Source of the DNA: Acinetobacter baumannii
GTDB lineage: Bacteria > Pseudomonadota > Gammaproteobacteria > Pseudomonadales > Moraxellaceae
Assembly (NCBI RefSeq): GCF_016508585.1
Contig: NZ_JADVOP010000003.1
Span: 1 to 64,000 of the forward strand
Direction of reading: 5' to 3'
DNA: 64,000 nt
The notes under the pieces are model-generated. The model did not search any database, had not been told where the DNA came from, and saw only the letters and a program-made list of their open reading frames with translations. A program made the translations under genes and the position numbers. Below are positions 1 through 10,292 of this stretch, one piece after another (the first letter of the stretch is position 1; every line of letters begins with the position of its first letter).

Positions 1-193
1 CTTATTGTCTTATATCAAATTTATTTTACAAAGAGATAGATCTTAATACATAAAAAGACATTCTTTGTTTTTTGAAGTGGACATGAACAGTTCAGAAATA
101 ACAGCAGGTTAAATCCCTGTGCCGATTGAATCAGCACCTGACGTGTTTTTATTCAGACAATTAAGGCATTATATTTTTTATCATATGGCAATC

Positions 194-219
194 AAAAAGC
201 GCCTATATCCGCACTTTTT
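194..219 (-). terminator. Probable terminator of recJ
   Basis: On the minus strand a nine-pair stem AAAAAGTGC/GCGCTTTTT (one G-U pair) follows the recJ stop within 10 bases and its 3' arm ends in five T. The T tract is part of the stem, so it is a modest intrinsic terminator. The first 193 bases of the window hold no gene I can support. Confidence 0.45.
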
Positions 220-228
220 CATTCGAAA

Positions 229-1932
229 TTACTGTTCCAGATGCAACATTCTCAATTGCAAACTTATGTTGCCATTAAATTGATTTTTATCCAATTCATA
301 GACGATACGAACGCGATCCTGCATAGGATCAAAATTAAATTTATCACGGACATTAAACCCGATTGCATCTACAGCTTGCCCATCGGCCAAAGCCAAACGT
401 AATTTTAAGTGAGCATCTTTCAGCCAGCGGTAATCAATCACCTTAAACTGCCCTTCGAACACAGGAGCAGGAAACTTTTGCCCCCAGGGTCCTAATTGTT
501 CGAGGGCATCAACTGTTTGCAGTTGAAAGGCTTGAGCAGGTAATTCGCCATCTGTCCATAGCACTGCTTGAAACAGAGATTCATCCGATTGAGCAACCAG
601 CTCAATAAAACGCTGTTTAAATGCGTCAAAATGCTGCTTTTGAATGGTTAAACCTGCCGCGGCTGCATGACCACCAAAATGGCTAATTAAATCAGGATGC
701 TGTTCTGCCACTTTTTCAATCACATCTCGAATATGGATGCCCTCAATCGAGCGAGCAGACCCTTTGATATGAATGCCATCTTTATCGGCAGCAAATACAA
801 TACTCGGACGATGAAACTGCTCTTTTAAACGACCTGCAACAATACCAATCACGCCTTGATGCCAATGTTCTTCAAACATCACCAATGCAGCAGGTAAATT
901 GTCTTGGTCCAGTTCCAGTTGCTCTAGCTCGGTCAGCGCTTCTTGTTTGATTTGCGATTCAACCTGACGGCGTTCTAAATTTAAATCATTCAACTGTCGT
1001 GCGAATACATAGGCCGTTTGCATATCTGTTGCCAATAGACATTCAATCCCAATATCCATGGTTTCCATACGTCCTGCGGCATTGATCCGTGGACCCAGAA
1101 CAAAGCCCAAGTCAGATGCTTTTAACTCAGCTGGATCACGCCCTGCGATATCCAATAATGCACTGATTCCGGCACGACATTGGTTTTGCTGGATTCGCTT
1201 GACACCGGCATCCACCAAAATACGGTTGTTATAGTCCAGACTCGCCACATCTGCATAAGTACCCAGAGCAACCAAATCTAGATACTGCTGCATTTTCGCG
1301 GTCGATTTGGCGAGTTTGGCACGATGACTGCTTAAATTCGCCAACAGATAGAATGCGACACCCACACCCGCCAATGCCTTGCTTGGAAATTCACATCCCA
1401 GCTGATTCGGATTCACCACAGCTTCAGCTTGCGGTGTTTCCTTCGTGGTCAAATGGTGGTCGGTAATGATGACCTGCATACCCAGTAAATGCGCTTGATC
1501 AACCCCTGCATGACTGGAAATGCCATTATCAACAGTGATCAATAAATCAGGTTGAAATTTTTCAAAAGCTAAATCGGCAATTTTAGGCGTTAAACCATAA
1601 CCATACTTAAACCGATCAGGGACTAGATATTGAACATTTGCCCCCATTTCATTTAATGCCAATATCATGAGTGCGGTACTGGTCGCACCATCGGCATCAT
1701 AATCCCCCACAATGACGATTTTCTTGTATTCATCTATGGCGTGGTCAATGATCTGAATCGCCTGCTCCAAACCTTTCATTTTGGGCGCAAGTAAATATTT
1801 CAGCTTTAAATCAAGTTCCTGTTCCGATTGCACTCCACGTCTTGCTAAAAGTTCAGCAATAAACGGGGATACGCCCTGAAAATGCTCAGGGCGTGTCAGA
1901 AGGGGTCGTTGTTTAATCTGTATTTTTTGCAT
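229..1932 (-). CDS. recJ: Single-stranded-DNA-specific exonuclease RecJ
   Basis: RecJ degrades single-stranded DNA 5' to 3' in recombination and mismatch repair. The 567-residue length fits the family. The DHH phosphoesterase signatures are visible: DYDADG near residue 77, VDNG near 134 and DHH near 158, which supply the metal-binding aspartates and histidines. The DHHA1 half carries the GGHAAAAG motif near residue 420. The ATG directly abuts the stop codon of pdxH (TAA then ATG, no spacer), so the two genes are probably cotranscribed and translationally coupled. Identification is secure from the motifs and length. Confidence 0.96.
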   Translation of the reverse strand: MQKIQIKQRPLLTRPEHFQGVSPFIAELLARRGVQSEQELDLKLKYLLAPKMKGLEQAIQIIDHAIDEYKKIVIVGDYDADGATSTALMILALNEMGANVQYLVPDRFKYGYGLTPKIADLAFEKFQPDLLITVDNGISSHAGVDQAHLLGMQVIITDHHLTTKETPQAEAVVNPNQLGCEFPSKALAGVGVAFYLLANLSSHRAKLAKSTAKMQQYLDLVALGTYADVASLDYNNRILVDAGVKRIQQNQCRAGISALLDIAGRDPAELKASDLGFVLGPRINAAGRMETMDIGIECLLATDMQTAYVFARQLNDLNLERRQVESQIKQEALTELEQLELDQDNLPAALVMFEEHWHQGVIGIVAGRLKEQFHRPSIVFAADKDGIHIKGSARSIEGIHIRDVIEKVAEQHPDLISHFGGHAAAAGLTIQKQHFDAFKQRFIELVAQSDESLFQAVLWTDGELPAQAFQLQTVDALEQLGPWGQKFPAPVFEGQFKVIDYRWLKDAHLKLRLALADGQAVDAIGFNVRDKFNFDPMQDRVRIVYELDKNQFNGNISLQLRMLHLEQ

Positions 1933-2589
1933 TTAAGGCATCAAACGTTGTAATTTCCAAAATCCATCAGCTTTTTCATAAGTTAAACGATCGTGTAAAC
2001 GGTTTGGACGACCCTGCCAAAACTCATAATAGTCGGGTTGCAGACGATAGCCTCCCCAAAATTCGGGTTTTGGCAGTTGGTCTTTTTCCGCGACCTGATC
2101 ATACAGTGCTTGAAAGCGTTGTTGGAGCTGTTCACGGTTCTCAATGACACCACTTTGGGGTGTACTGATATGTGCGGCTATTTGGCTATCACGGGGGCGC
2201 TTATGATAATAGTCGATAGATTCTTGCTCAGATATTTTCTCAACTTGACCACTGACACGAACTTGACGCTCCAGCTCAGGCCAGTAGAAGAGAAGTTCTG
2301 CATAAGGATTTTCAGCTAAATCCAAACCTTTTTGACTGTCATAGTTGGTATAAAAGTCATAACCAGCTTCTGTTGCACCACGCAATAACACTGTTCTCAC
2401 ATGCGGACGACCTTGTGCATTTGCAGTCGCCAAGGACATTGCATAAGGCTCATGAAGTTTGGCTTCTAAAGCCAAATTAAACCAATTGAGAAACTGTTCA
2501 TGTGGATGAGCATCCACCTGCTCCTCATGTAGTTCACCTTTTTGATAGGTTAAACGAAGCTCGCTTAAATCTTTAATCACATCACTCAT
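1933..2589 (-). CDS. pdxH: Pyridoxine/pyridoxamine 5'-phosphate oxidase PdxH
   Basis: PdxH is the FMN-dependent oxidase that makes pyridoxal 5'-phosphate from pyridoxine or pyridoxamine phosphate, the last step of PLP synthesis and salvage. At 218 residues it has the usual length. Family signatures seen are RTVLLRG near residue 64 (FMN contact), KRPRDSQIAA near 130, and the C-terminal segment GRPNRLHDRLTY, where the arginine and histidine contact substrate. It lies immediately upstream of recJ. A 33-base gap separates it from glmM, so glmM, pdxH and recJ may form one transcript. Confidence 0.96.
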   Translation of the reverse strand: MSDVIKDLSELRLTYQKGELHEEQVDAHPHEQFLNWFNLALEAKLHEPYAMSLATANAQGRPHVRTVLLRGATEAGYDFYTNYDSQKGLDLAENPYAELLFYWPELERQVRVSGQVEKISEQESIDYYHKRPRDSQIAAHISTPQSGVIENREQLQQRFQALYDQVAEKDQLPKPEFWGGYRLQPDYYEFWQGRPNRLHDRLTYEKADGFWKLQRLMP

Positions 2590-2622
2590 GAACCCAAACC
2601 TTCTACAGATTAGAGACTATTT

Positions 2623-3954
2623 TTAGGCAGCATTCTTGCGTACAGCATCTGCCAAATGATTTGCTAAATCAGTTACTTCTTGCAAATCATCACCTTCTAC
2701 CATAACACGGATAATCGGTTCAGTCCCAGATTTACGAATTAAAATTCGACCACGCCCTTTGAGTAATGTTTCTGCTTTATCAAATTCTGCGACCAAGGCG
2801 GGTACTGCAAATGGGTCAAACATTTGCTCAAGACGAACATTCACCAACACATTGGGCAACGCTTTAAAGTCGGCAACCAGCTCATCTAAAGCTTTATTTT
2901 GCTCAACCAACACCGTCAATACTTGCAATGCAGCGATGATGGCATCCCCTGTAGTGCTTTTGTCTAAAGTCAAAATATGACCTGATGGCTCACCACCGAT
3001 GACCCAGTTGTTTTCTTCCAGATTTTGTAAAACATAGCGGTCACCCACTTTTGCACGTACAAAAGGAACTTTTGCCTTTTCCAATGCCAACTCTAAAGCC
3101 ATATTGCTCATCACTGTACCCACAACACCTGCTGGTTTCTGTGAGGACTGTGTGGCCAAGATATAAAGAATATGGTCACCATCAACTAGCTTTCCATGAC
3201 GATCAACCAATACAACACGGTCAGCATCGCCATCAAAAGCAATTCCTAAATCCGCTTGATGTTCAACAACGGCTTTTTGCAAGTTTTCAGGATGCGTTGA
3301 TCCGCAATCTTTATTGATATTTAAACCATCAGGATCATTGTAGAGTGCGATGACTTTGGCACCCAACTCACGAAATACCGCAGGACCCACGCTGTAAGCC
3401 GCGCCATTGGCACAGTCAACAACAATTTTTAAATGGCGTAAATTAAAATGATAAGGAAAAGTCGATTTACAAAATTCGATATAACGTCCATTGGCATCTT
3501 TGACCCGCACACTTTTGCCCAAATTCGCCGTATCATCGATGACAATATCATTCTCCAATTCACGATTAATCGCTTCCTGAATGGTATCCGGTAATTTCTT
3601 ACCTTCATCGGAGAAAAACTTAATGCCATTATCAAAATAAGGATTGTGCGATGCCGAAATCACGATACCTAAGTTGGCATGCAAAGCACGGGTTAGATGT
3701 GCAATCGCTGGGGTAGGCAATGGTCCAAGCAAGTGCACATACACACCTGCTGCATTTAATCCTGCCTGTAATGCTGCTTCAAGAATATAACCGGATAAAC
3801 GTGTATCTTTACCTAAAACCACAATAGGTTTTGTTTTTGGGCTAATTTGCTTTAATACTTTGCCCGCGGCAAACCCCAGTTTAAGTGCAAATTCAGGGGT
3901 AATTGGGAGTTCACCAAATTTTCCACGAATCCCGTCAGTACCGAAATAACTCAT
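2623..3954 (-). CDS. glmM: Phosphoglucosamine mutase GlmM
   Basis: GlmM converts glucosamine-6-phosphate to glucosamine-1-phosphate, feeding UDP-GlcNAc for peptidoglycan and lipopolysaccharide. The protein begins with the family N-terminus YFGTDGIRG. It has the phosphoserine loop ISASHNP with Ser102, the metal loop DGDADR near residue 240, the sugar-binding GGEPSGH near 325 and the phosphate-binding [12 protein letters not shown] near 410. Length 443 matches GlmM (about 445). It is the first gene of the glmM-pdxH-recJ run, and the 117 bases upstream hold the guaB terminator and its likely promoter. Confidence 0.97.
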   Translation of the reverse strand: MSYFGTDGIRGKFGELPITPEFALKLGFAAGKVLKQISPKTKPIVVLGKDTRLSGYILEAALQAGLNAAGVYVHLLGPLPTPAIAHLTRALHANLGIVISASHNPYFDNGIKFFSDEGKKLPDTIQEAINRELENDIVIDDTANLGKSVRVKDANGRYIEFCKSTFPYHFNLRHLKIVVDCANGAAYSVGPAVFRELGAKVIALYNDPDGLNINKDCGSTHPENLQKAVVEHQADLGIAFDGDADRVVLVDRHGKLVDGDHILYILATQSSQKPAGVVGTVMSNMALELALEKAKVPFVRAKVGDRYVLQNLEENNWVIGGEPSGHILTLDKSTTGDAIIAALQVLTVLVEQNKALDELVADFKALPNVLVNVRLEQMFDPFAVPALVAEFDKAETLLKGRGRILIRKSGTEPIIRVMVEGDDLQEVTDLANHLADAVRKNAA

Positions 3955-4020
3955 TTTTTACCCACTTATTATGCGTTGTATAACCATCAATTTTTCACGT
4001 TTATACTTTACACCAAAATA

Positions 4021-4050
4021 AAAAAGCCGTCATAAACTGACGGCTTTTTT
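4021..4050 (-). terminator. Rho-independent terminator of guaB
   Basis: A perfect 7-bp stem GCCGTCA/TGACGGC with a 5-base loop is flanked by A-rich and T-rich tracts. It sits 22 bases past the guaB stop on the minus strand. Confidence 0.9.
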
Positions 4051-4071
4051 CAATCAAAATATTACAAAAGA

Positions 4072-5896
<1,825 letters not shown>

Positions 5897-6262
5897 TTAA
5901 CACACCTGATCAAAATCTTCATCATTACTCGGTGTCATGACATCAATATCAATCAAGGGAATTAAATTATGCGCCTGCCTTGCTTTGGCACATTGTGCAT
6001 CTCCAGCCTGCACTTCTTTGCAAGATGAACTGCGTTGTTCATACATGGTACAACTGACCTGCTGCCCAACCACTCCATCCAATGCAATACAGCGGGGTTG
6101 TTTTTGATTGGTCCCTTGCATACAGGAATATACTGCAGTTAACGGTTCTACATAATCAGCAGGCATTGCTTCTCCCTCTGCCCAATAAAATGAGACTCGG
6201 AAAAAGGCGCAACACGCCCCGCAGCTTAAGCACGCATCCTGTGCTGAGATTTGTGACAACAT
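5897..6262 (-). CDS. YkgJ-family cysteine cluster protein
   Basis: This is a 121-residue protein with the CLSCGACC motif near residues 12-19 and further cysteines near 47, 57, 71, 80, 90 and 121. The family (CxxCxxCC proteins, YkgJ/Fliw-like) is thought to bind zinc or an iron-sulfur cluster, but its biochemical role is not established. The start at ATG 6262 places the motif close to the N-terminus, as in relatives. The C-terminal tail is acidic and ends in a cysteine. It stands alone, and the neighbours give no clear functional hint. Confidence 0.85.
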   Translation of the reverse strand: MLSQISAQDACLSCGACCAFFRVSFYWAEGEAMPADYVEPLTAVYSCMQGTNQKQPRCIALDGVVGQQVSCTMYEQRSSSCKEVQAGDAQCAKARQAHNLIPLIDIDVMTPSNDEDFDQVC

Positions 6263-6352
6263 TTTTTTAAGATTCTCGTTATCAGTTTAAGATTTTGGCA
6301 AGAAAATCCTAAAAAAAGTCGTATCCAAACACAATAGATTTTTTGAGTTTTT

Positions 6353-7150
6353 TTATTGAGGACAGGTAAACACGGTTTCATCCATCAAATCAACGCCACA
6401 CTGTAAATTCTCAATCCAGTCTAAAAACTGACTGATCATTTCTTTTCCTATAAAAGGCTTGCCGTGCTGGGGTACGATCATTTCAATATCCATTTGACGC
6501 ACCATTTTCACCCATAAACGAATGACCCGATTGGTACACATGTAACGTTGATGGAAACCCCGCATACTTGGAATATGGCTATTAAAATCATCAATCGGTG
6601 TAGAAGCATCATCAACGATAGATGCACCCATATCTCCCGAGAATAAAATTTTAGAGATGGGATCGTAAAACTGGAAATTCCCTACTGAATGCAAAAAATG
6701 CGCAGGGACTACAATAATTCGAGTTTCACCTAGAGGAATCGATCCACCTTGGTCAGGTAGCTCAATCAAACGTTCTAACCAGCCCCCTTTCATACGATCA
6801 CTCATAAAAGCGGAATTTAAGTGGGGTAAAAAGCGTGCCCATAATTTTGAAGCCACCACTTTGGCATCGGTATATACCAACCAACGTGGCATCGAGGTGA
6901 TAATGTCTGGATCTTGATGAGATGCCATCACATAGTCTAGGTTTTGCAGGCGTGTGTACTTATTTAACTCCATGGTTAAAGGTACATAGGTCAAATCACC
7001 ACCTGGATCCAAAACTGCTGCACGTTCGTTGTTGAGAATCAAAAATTGATTGGCTTGTACACCCTCACCTTTTACCAAACTGGTAAAACTGATACATTTA
7101 TGTGTGCCATTATCAAACAAAACTTGCGATGTGGTGCGATCTAAAGCCAT
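6353..7150 (-). CDS. ODP-type metallo-beta-lactamase-fold protein
   Basis: The 265-residue protein resembles the oxygen-binding di-iron (ODP) branch of the metallo-beta-lactamase fold, the catalytic half of flavodiiron proteins, without a flavodoxin domain. Visible metal-site elements are MASHQDPDI near residue 75 (in place of HxExDH), VPAHFLHSVGNF near 148, LFSGDMGAS near 168 and VPQHGKPF near 227. Such proteins may reduce oxygen or NO, or act as sensors; the substrate here cannot be told. It lies 90 bases upstream of the YkgJ-type gene in the same direction. Confidence 0.75.
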   Translation of the reverse strand: MALDRTTSQVLFDNGTHKCISFTSLVKGEGVQANQFLILNNERAAVLDPGGDLTYVPLTMELNKYTRLQNLDYVMASHQDPDIITSMPRWLVYTDAKVVASKLWARFLPHLNSAFMSDRMKGGWLERLIELPDQGGSIPLGETRIIVVPAHFLHSVGNFQFYDPISKILFSGDMGASIVDDASTPIDDFNSHIPSMRGFHQRYMCTNRVIRLWVKMVRQMDIEMIVPQHGKPFIGKEMISQFLDWIENLQCGVDLMDETVFTCPQ

Positions 7151-7282
7151 ACCCAGAACCCCAAAACCTTTTTTAAAATAAATCTTTATTTATCCCATAC
7201 AACATATAAGGTTTTCTTCAAAGTTACAATAAATATACAACCTAAGTTTTATGATTATTTGTGTGATTATTCTCAAAATAAT

Positions 7283-7311
7283 AAAAAACCCAACACTGGG
7301 TTGAGTTTTTT
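7283..7311 (-). terminator. Terminator of the GDT1-family exporter gene
   Basis: The perfect 6-bp stem AACCCA/TGGGTT with a 4-base loop is followed on the minus strand by a T-rich tract. It sits about 55 bases beyond the stop codon at 7367. Confidence 0.75.
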
Positions 7312-7366
7312 ATCTTGAAAAAGCACTCATTCAATCACAGCTTAAAACTGCATTGAAAAAATCGCC

Positions 7367-7945
7367 TTAAAAAAAGTAATGTTGAACCAATGCCGCAACC
7401 CCAATAATAAAGAATATCGCTGCACCAATTTTATGGATTAAAGAAATTGGTAATCTATCCGCCAACTTATTGCCAATAAATACAGCAGGTGCATTGACCA
7501 ACATAATGCCCAGTGTGGTTCCTAGAGTAACCCATCCTATACTGTCAAAACGTGCAGCAAGTGCCACAGTCGCAATCTGAGTCTTGTCACCGATTTCAGC
7601 CAGAAAAAACAGCACGAATGTTGCGCCAAAGACTCCATATTTCTGCCATTTATTGATGCTTTCAGACTCATCATCCAGTTCATCAGGAATCAGCATCCAG
7701 CCTGCCATCGCGATAAACCCGAGTGAAACAATCCACAACAGAACAGTTGGACTGAGTACCGTGGTAATCCATTGTCCCAGCACGGCAGAAACGCCATGAT
7801 TGACCAATGTCGCAAGCAGAATCGCGAATAAAATCGGAATAGGTTTACGGAAACGTGCAGCAAGAAGTAATGCGAGTAGTTGCGTTTTATCGCCCATTTC
7901 GGATAAAGCAACAACCACCAAAGAGATGAGGAAGGCATTTAACAT
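7367..7945 (-). CDS. GDT1/TMEM165 (UPF0016) family cation exporter, probably manganese
   Basis: This integral membrane protein has two copies of the family signature: E-M-G-D-K-T-Q near residue 17 and E-I-G-D-K-T-Q near 119, each on a hydrophobic segment, with about six membrane helices in all. Bacterial relatives (MneA/MntX type) export manganese. I take the start at ATG 7945, giving 192 residues. A TTG at 7999 would add 18 residues, but these lie inside the leader hairpin. The yybP-ykoY riboswitch directly upstream strongly supports induction by manganese. Confidence 0.88.
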   Translation of the reverse strand: MLNAFLISLVVVALSEMGDKTQLLALLLAARFRKPIPILFAILLATLVNHGVSAVLGQWITTVLSPTVLLWIVSLGFIAMAGWMLIPDELDDESESINKWQKYGVFGATFVLFFLAEIGDKTQIATVALAARFDSIGWVTLGTTLGIMLVNAPAVFIGNKLADRLPISLIHKIGAAIFFIIGVAALVQHYFF

Positions 7946-7959
7946 GTCAAAGTCTCTGG

Positions 7960-8186
7960 CTAGCAATATTACCGATGACTTACCCCTCCTGCTAGCCAAT
8001 ATGAATAGTCACCTATCCAACGCGGAGTGATAAATCAAAGGTCTTGCCAACAAAAGATAGCTGAGTACACGCCTTCAGCTAAATTGGTTCTTTGCTATGA
8101 TGACCATACTCTGTTGAGTAATTATGTTGATCATCACCCGTTTATTATCTTTTGGATAAAAAACAGCGGCTACTCCCCAATGAAGT
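7960..8186 (-). promoter_or_regulatory. yybP-ykoY manganese riboswitch leader
   Basis: Reading the minus strand, the leader begins within a few bases of the predicted transcription start with ATTGGGGAGTAGCC (8182-8169), the hallmark conserved loop of the yybP-ykoY riboswitch class. A long hairpin follows around 8080-8125. The leader ends in an 8-bp inverted repeat GGCTAGCA/TGCTAGCC (about 7958-7997) whose loop shows AGGAGGGG, just before the exporter start. The class senses Mn2+ and commonly controls UPF0016 or MntP exporters. The 5' boundary is well set by the motif and promoter; the 3' boundary is approximate. Confidence 0.85.
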
Positions 8187-8192
8187 ACAACT

Positions 8193-8222
8193 ATTCTACA
8201 ATGCTTTGTAGACGCATTTCAA
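8193..8222 (-). promoter_or_regulatory. Sigma70 promoter of the manganese riboswitch transcript
   Basis: On the minus strand TTGAAA (8222-8217) and TAGAAT (8198-8193) are separated by 18 bases. The start would fall near 8186, directly in front of the riboswitch core. Confidence 0.65.
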
Positions 8223-8283
8223 TTTTTAAAAATTAAATATTTTAAACGACAGACAAATATTAAAAAAAATTACAGATTGAGGA

Positions 8284-8313
8284 ATAAAAAAACCCCGCAT
8301 AAAGCGAGGTTTT
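8284..8313 (-). terminator. Terminator of aceEF
   Basis: The stem AACCTCGC/GCGGGGTT with loop TTTAT is followed by a run of T on the minus strand, 15 bases after the aceF stop. Confidence 0.9.
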
Positions 8314-8327
8314 CCAGGACTTTAAAC

Positions 8328-10292
8328 TTAAAGCAGGATATTACGAATGTCAGACAACAGCTTGGTCAATTTATTGGTAAATCGAGCTGCATCCGCACCA
8401 TTAATCACACGGTGATCATAAGACAATGACAGTGGCAACATCAATTTTGGATCAAAGCCTGAACCATTCCAAACAGGTTGCATGGTTGCAGGAGAAATAC
8501 CCAGAATTGCAACTTGTGGCCAGTTCACCAACGGTGTAAACGCCGTACCACCAATTGAGCCTAAACTGGTAATGGTAAAGTTCGCACCCTGTAAGTCTTT
8601 TGGAGAGAGTTTCTTATCCCGTGCTTTTTTACTGAGTTCACCCAATTCAATCGCAATTTGCTTAATTGATTTTTGGTCAGGATTACGTAACACAGGAACC
8701 GTTAAACCATCTGGTGTTGCTACTGCAATTCCCATATGAATTTCTTTACGCAATACCACTGACTTTTGATCGTCAGCAAGATGACCTGCAAAATAAGGTT
8801 CCTCTTTCAACAAGAACGCCACGGCTTTTGCAATAAAGGCAAGAATCGTTAAGCTAATACCGTCTTGCTTAAACTTACCTTTGAGTTCACCACGCCAAGC
8901 TTCCAGCTCAGTAATATCCGCCAAATCAAACTGTGTCACTTGTGGAATAAAATTGTTCAATGACAACTGTGGTACAGAAACCTGCTGTAAACGTGTCATT
9001 GGTGCGATTTCACTGCCACCAAAGGCACTGAAGTCAGGTAACGCAGGCAAGCCTGAAGCAACCTGGGCAACTGCAGCTTGCGGTGCTGCCTGTGGTGCAG
9101 TCAGTTTTGCTTTAACAAAAGCAAAAACATCGTCCTTCATCACACGGGCATGTGGACCTGAAGCTTGAACTTGAGAAAGTACAACACCCAGTTCACGCGC
9201 AAGTTTACGTACTGCTGGACCTGCATAGACTTTGGCATTTTCAGCTTGCTGTGCTTTTGATAATTTCTCACCTGAGTCTAAAGCAACCGTTGCTTCTTTT
9301 GCAGATGCAGTAACTGGCGCTTGAGCTGCGACTGGCGCAGGCTCGGATGCCGGCTTCGCTTGAGGTGCTGGAGTCACTTGACCTTCCGCTTCAATCGTCA
9401 CCAATGCTGTACCCTGAGTCACAGACTGATTCAACTCCACATGAATGGCGCTGACCACACCTGCAACTGTACTTGGAACTTCTACAGATGCTTTATCAGA
9501 TTCTGCAACACACAGACTCTGGTCTTTTTCAACACGGTCACCCACATTGACCAAGATTTCAGAAATAGTGGCTTTGTCTACGCCCAAATCTGGCACAGTG
9601 ACCTCAACCTTGCCAGATTGAGTCGCTGCAGGCGGCTCTTGCTCTTGCGCTTGTACAGGTACTGTTTGCTGAGGTGTTGCTTCAACGGACGGTGCTGTTG
9701 AAGATGCTGAACCGCCTACAGTTTTCACTGTGACCAACACCACACCCTCTTTAACACTGTCACCTTCTTTCACGACAACACTTTCAACTGTACCTGCAAC
9801 TGTACTTGGAACTTCGACTGTTGCTTTATCTGACTCGACAACAACGATGCTGTCATCCACAGCAATTTCATCGCCTGCTTTTACCAGCACTTCGCCAACC
9901 AAAGCTTTTTCCACACCAATATCTGGAACTTTCACTTCAACTGTTTGCGATGTTGTATTTGTAGATGCCGCAGGCGTCGCAGACTCAGTTTTAACTTCTG
10001 CAGCAGCTTGGGCTTTTGCAGGCTCTTGAGCGGGTGCTACAGCTGCTTCTGTCGCTGTTGCAGCCGCAGATTCAACTTCAATCAATACTGCACCTTCTGA
10101 AACTTCATCACCTTCAGCAACCGCAATACGCTTCACCACACCTGCTGAAGTGCTAGGCACTTCAACAGAGGCTTTATCAGATTCCAACAAAACAATACTG
10201 TCATCCACGGCAATGGTATCGCCGACCTTGACGAGGATTTCGGCAACAGTTGCCTTATCTACACCAATATCAGGAGTTGTAATTTGCATCAT
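8328..10292 (-). CDS. aceF: Pyruvate dehydrogenase E2, dihydrolipoamide acetyltransferase AceF
   Basis: AceF is the core of the pyruvate dehydrogenase complex and transfers acetyl groups to CoA. Three lipoyl domains are plain, each with an ESDKA lipoylation site: Lys40, Lys156 and Lys267. They are joined by Ala/Pro/Glu-rich linkers. The peripheral subunit-binding domain lies near residues 355-395 (AGPAVRKLARELG). The catalytic domain fills the last 230 residues, with the active-site motif DHRVINGADAARF. The start overlaps the aceE stop (TAATG). A second ATG three bases on gives the same protein minus one Met, and GAGGAG upstream serves either. Length 654 fits the three-lipoyl gammaproteobacterial form. 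Confidence 0.97.
   Translation of the reverse strand: MMQITTPDIGVDKATVAEILVKVGDTIAVDDSIVLLESDKASVEVPSTSAGVVKRIAVAEGDEVSEGAVLIEVESAAATATEAAVAPAQEPAKAQAAAEVKTESATPAASTNTTSQTVEVKVPDIGVEKALVGEVLVKAGDEIAVDDSIVVVESDKATVEVPSTVAGTVESVVVKEGDSVKEGVVLVTVKTVGGSASSTAPSVEATPQQTVPVQAQEQEPPAATQSGKVEVTVPDLGVDKATISEILVNVGDRVEKDQSLCVAESDKASVEVPSTVAGVVSAIHVELNQSVTQGTALVTIEAEGQVTPAPQAKPASEPAPVAAQAPVTASAKEATVALDSGEKLSKAQQAENAKVYAGPAVRKLARELGVVLSQVQASGPHARVMKDDVFAFVKAKLTAPQAAPQAAVAQVASGLPALPDFSAFGGSEIAPMTRLQQVSVPQLSLNNFIPQVTQFDLADITELEAWRGELKGKFKQDGISLTILAFIAKAVAFLLKEEPYFAGHLADDQKSVVLRKEIHMGIAVATPDGLTVPVLRNPDQKSIKQIAIELGELSKKARDKKLSPKDLQGANFTITSLGSIGGTAFTPLVNWPQVAILGISPATMQPVWNGSGFDPKLMLPLSLSYDHRVINGADAARFTNKLTKLLSDIRNILL

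Noticed and set aside
119-137. Imperfect palindrome GTGCCGATTGAATCAGCAC near the window start
   Set aside because: It has mismatches at three positions and no gene in this window that it clearly serves. It may belong to the neighbour beyond the edge.
9321-10029. Antisense frames of 126 and 99 codons over aceF
   Set aside because: They are antisense to the lipoyl domains and linkers, which have strong codon bias. They have no ribosome site and no recognisable protein pattern.
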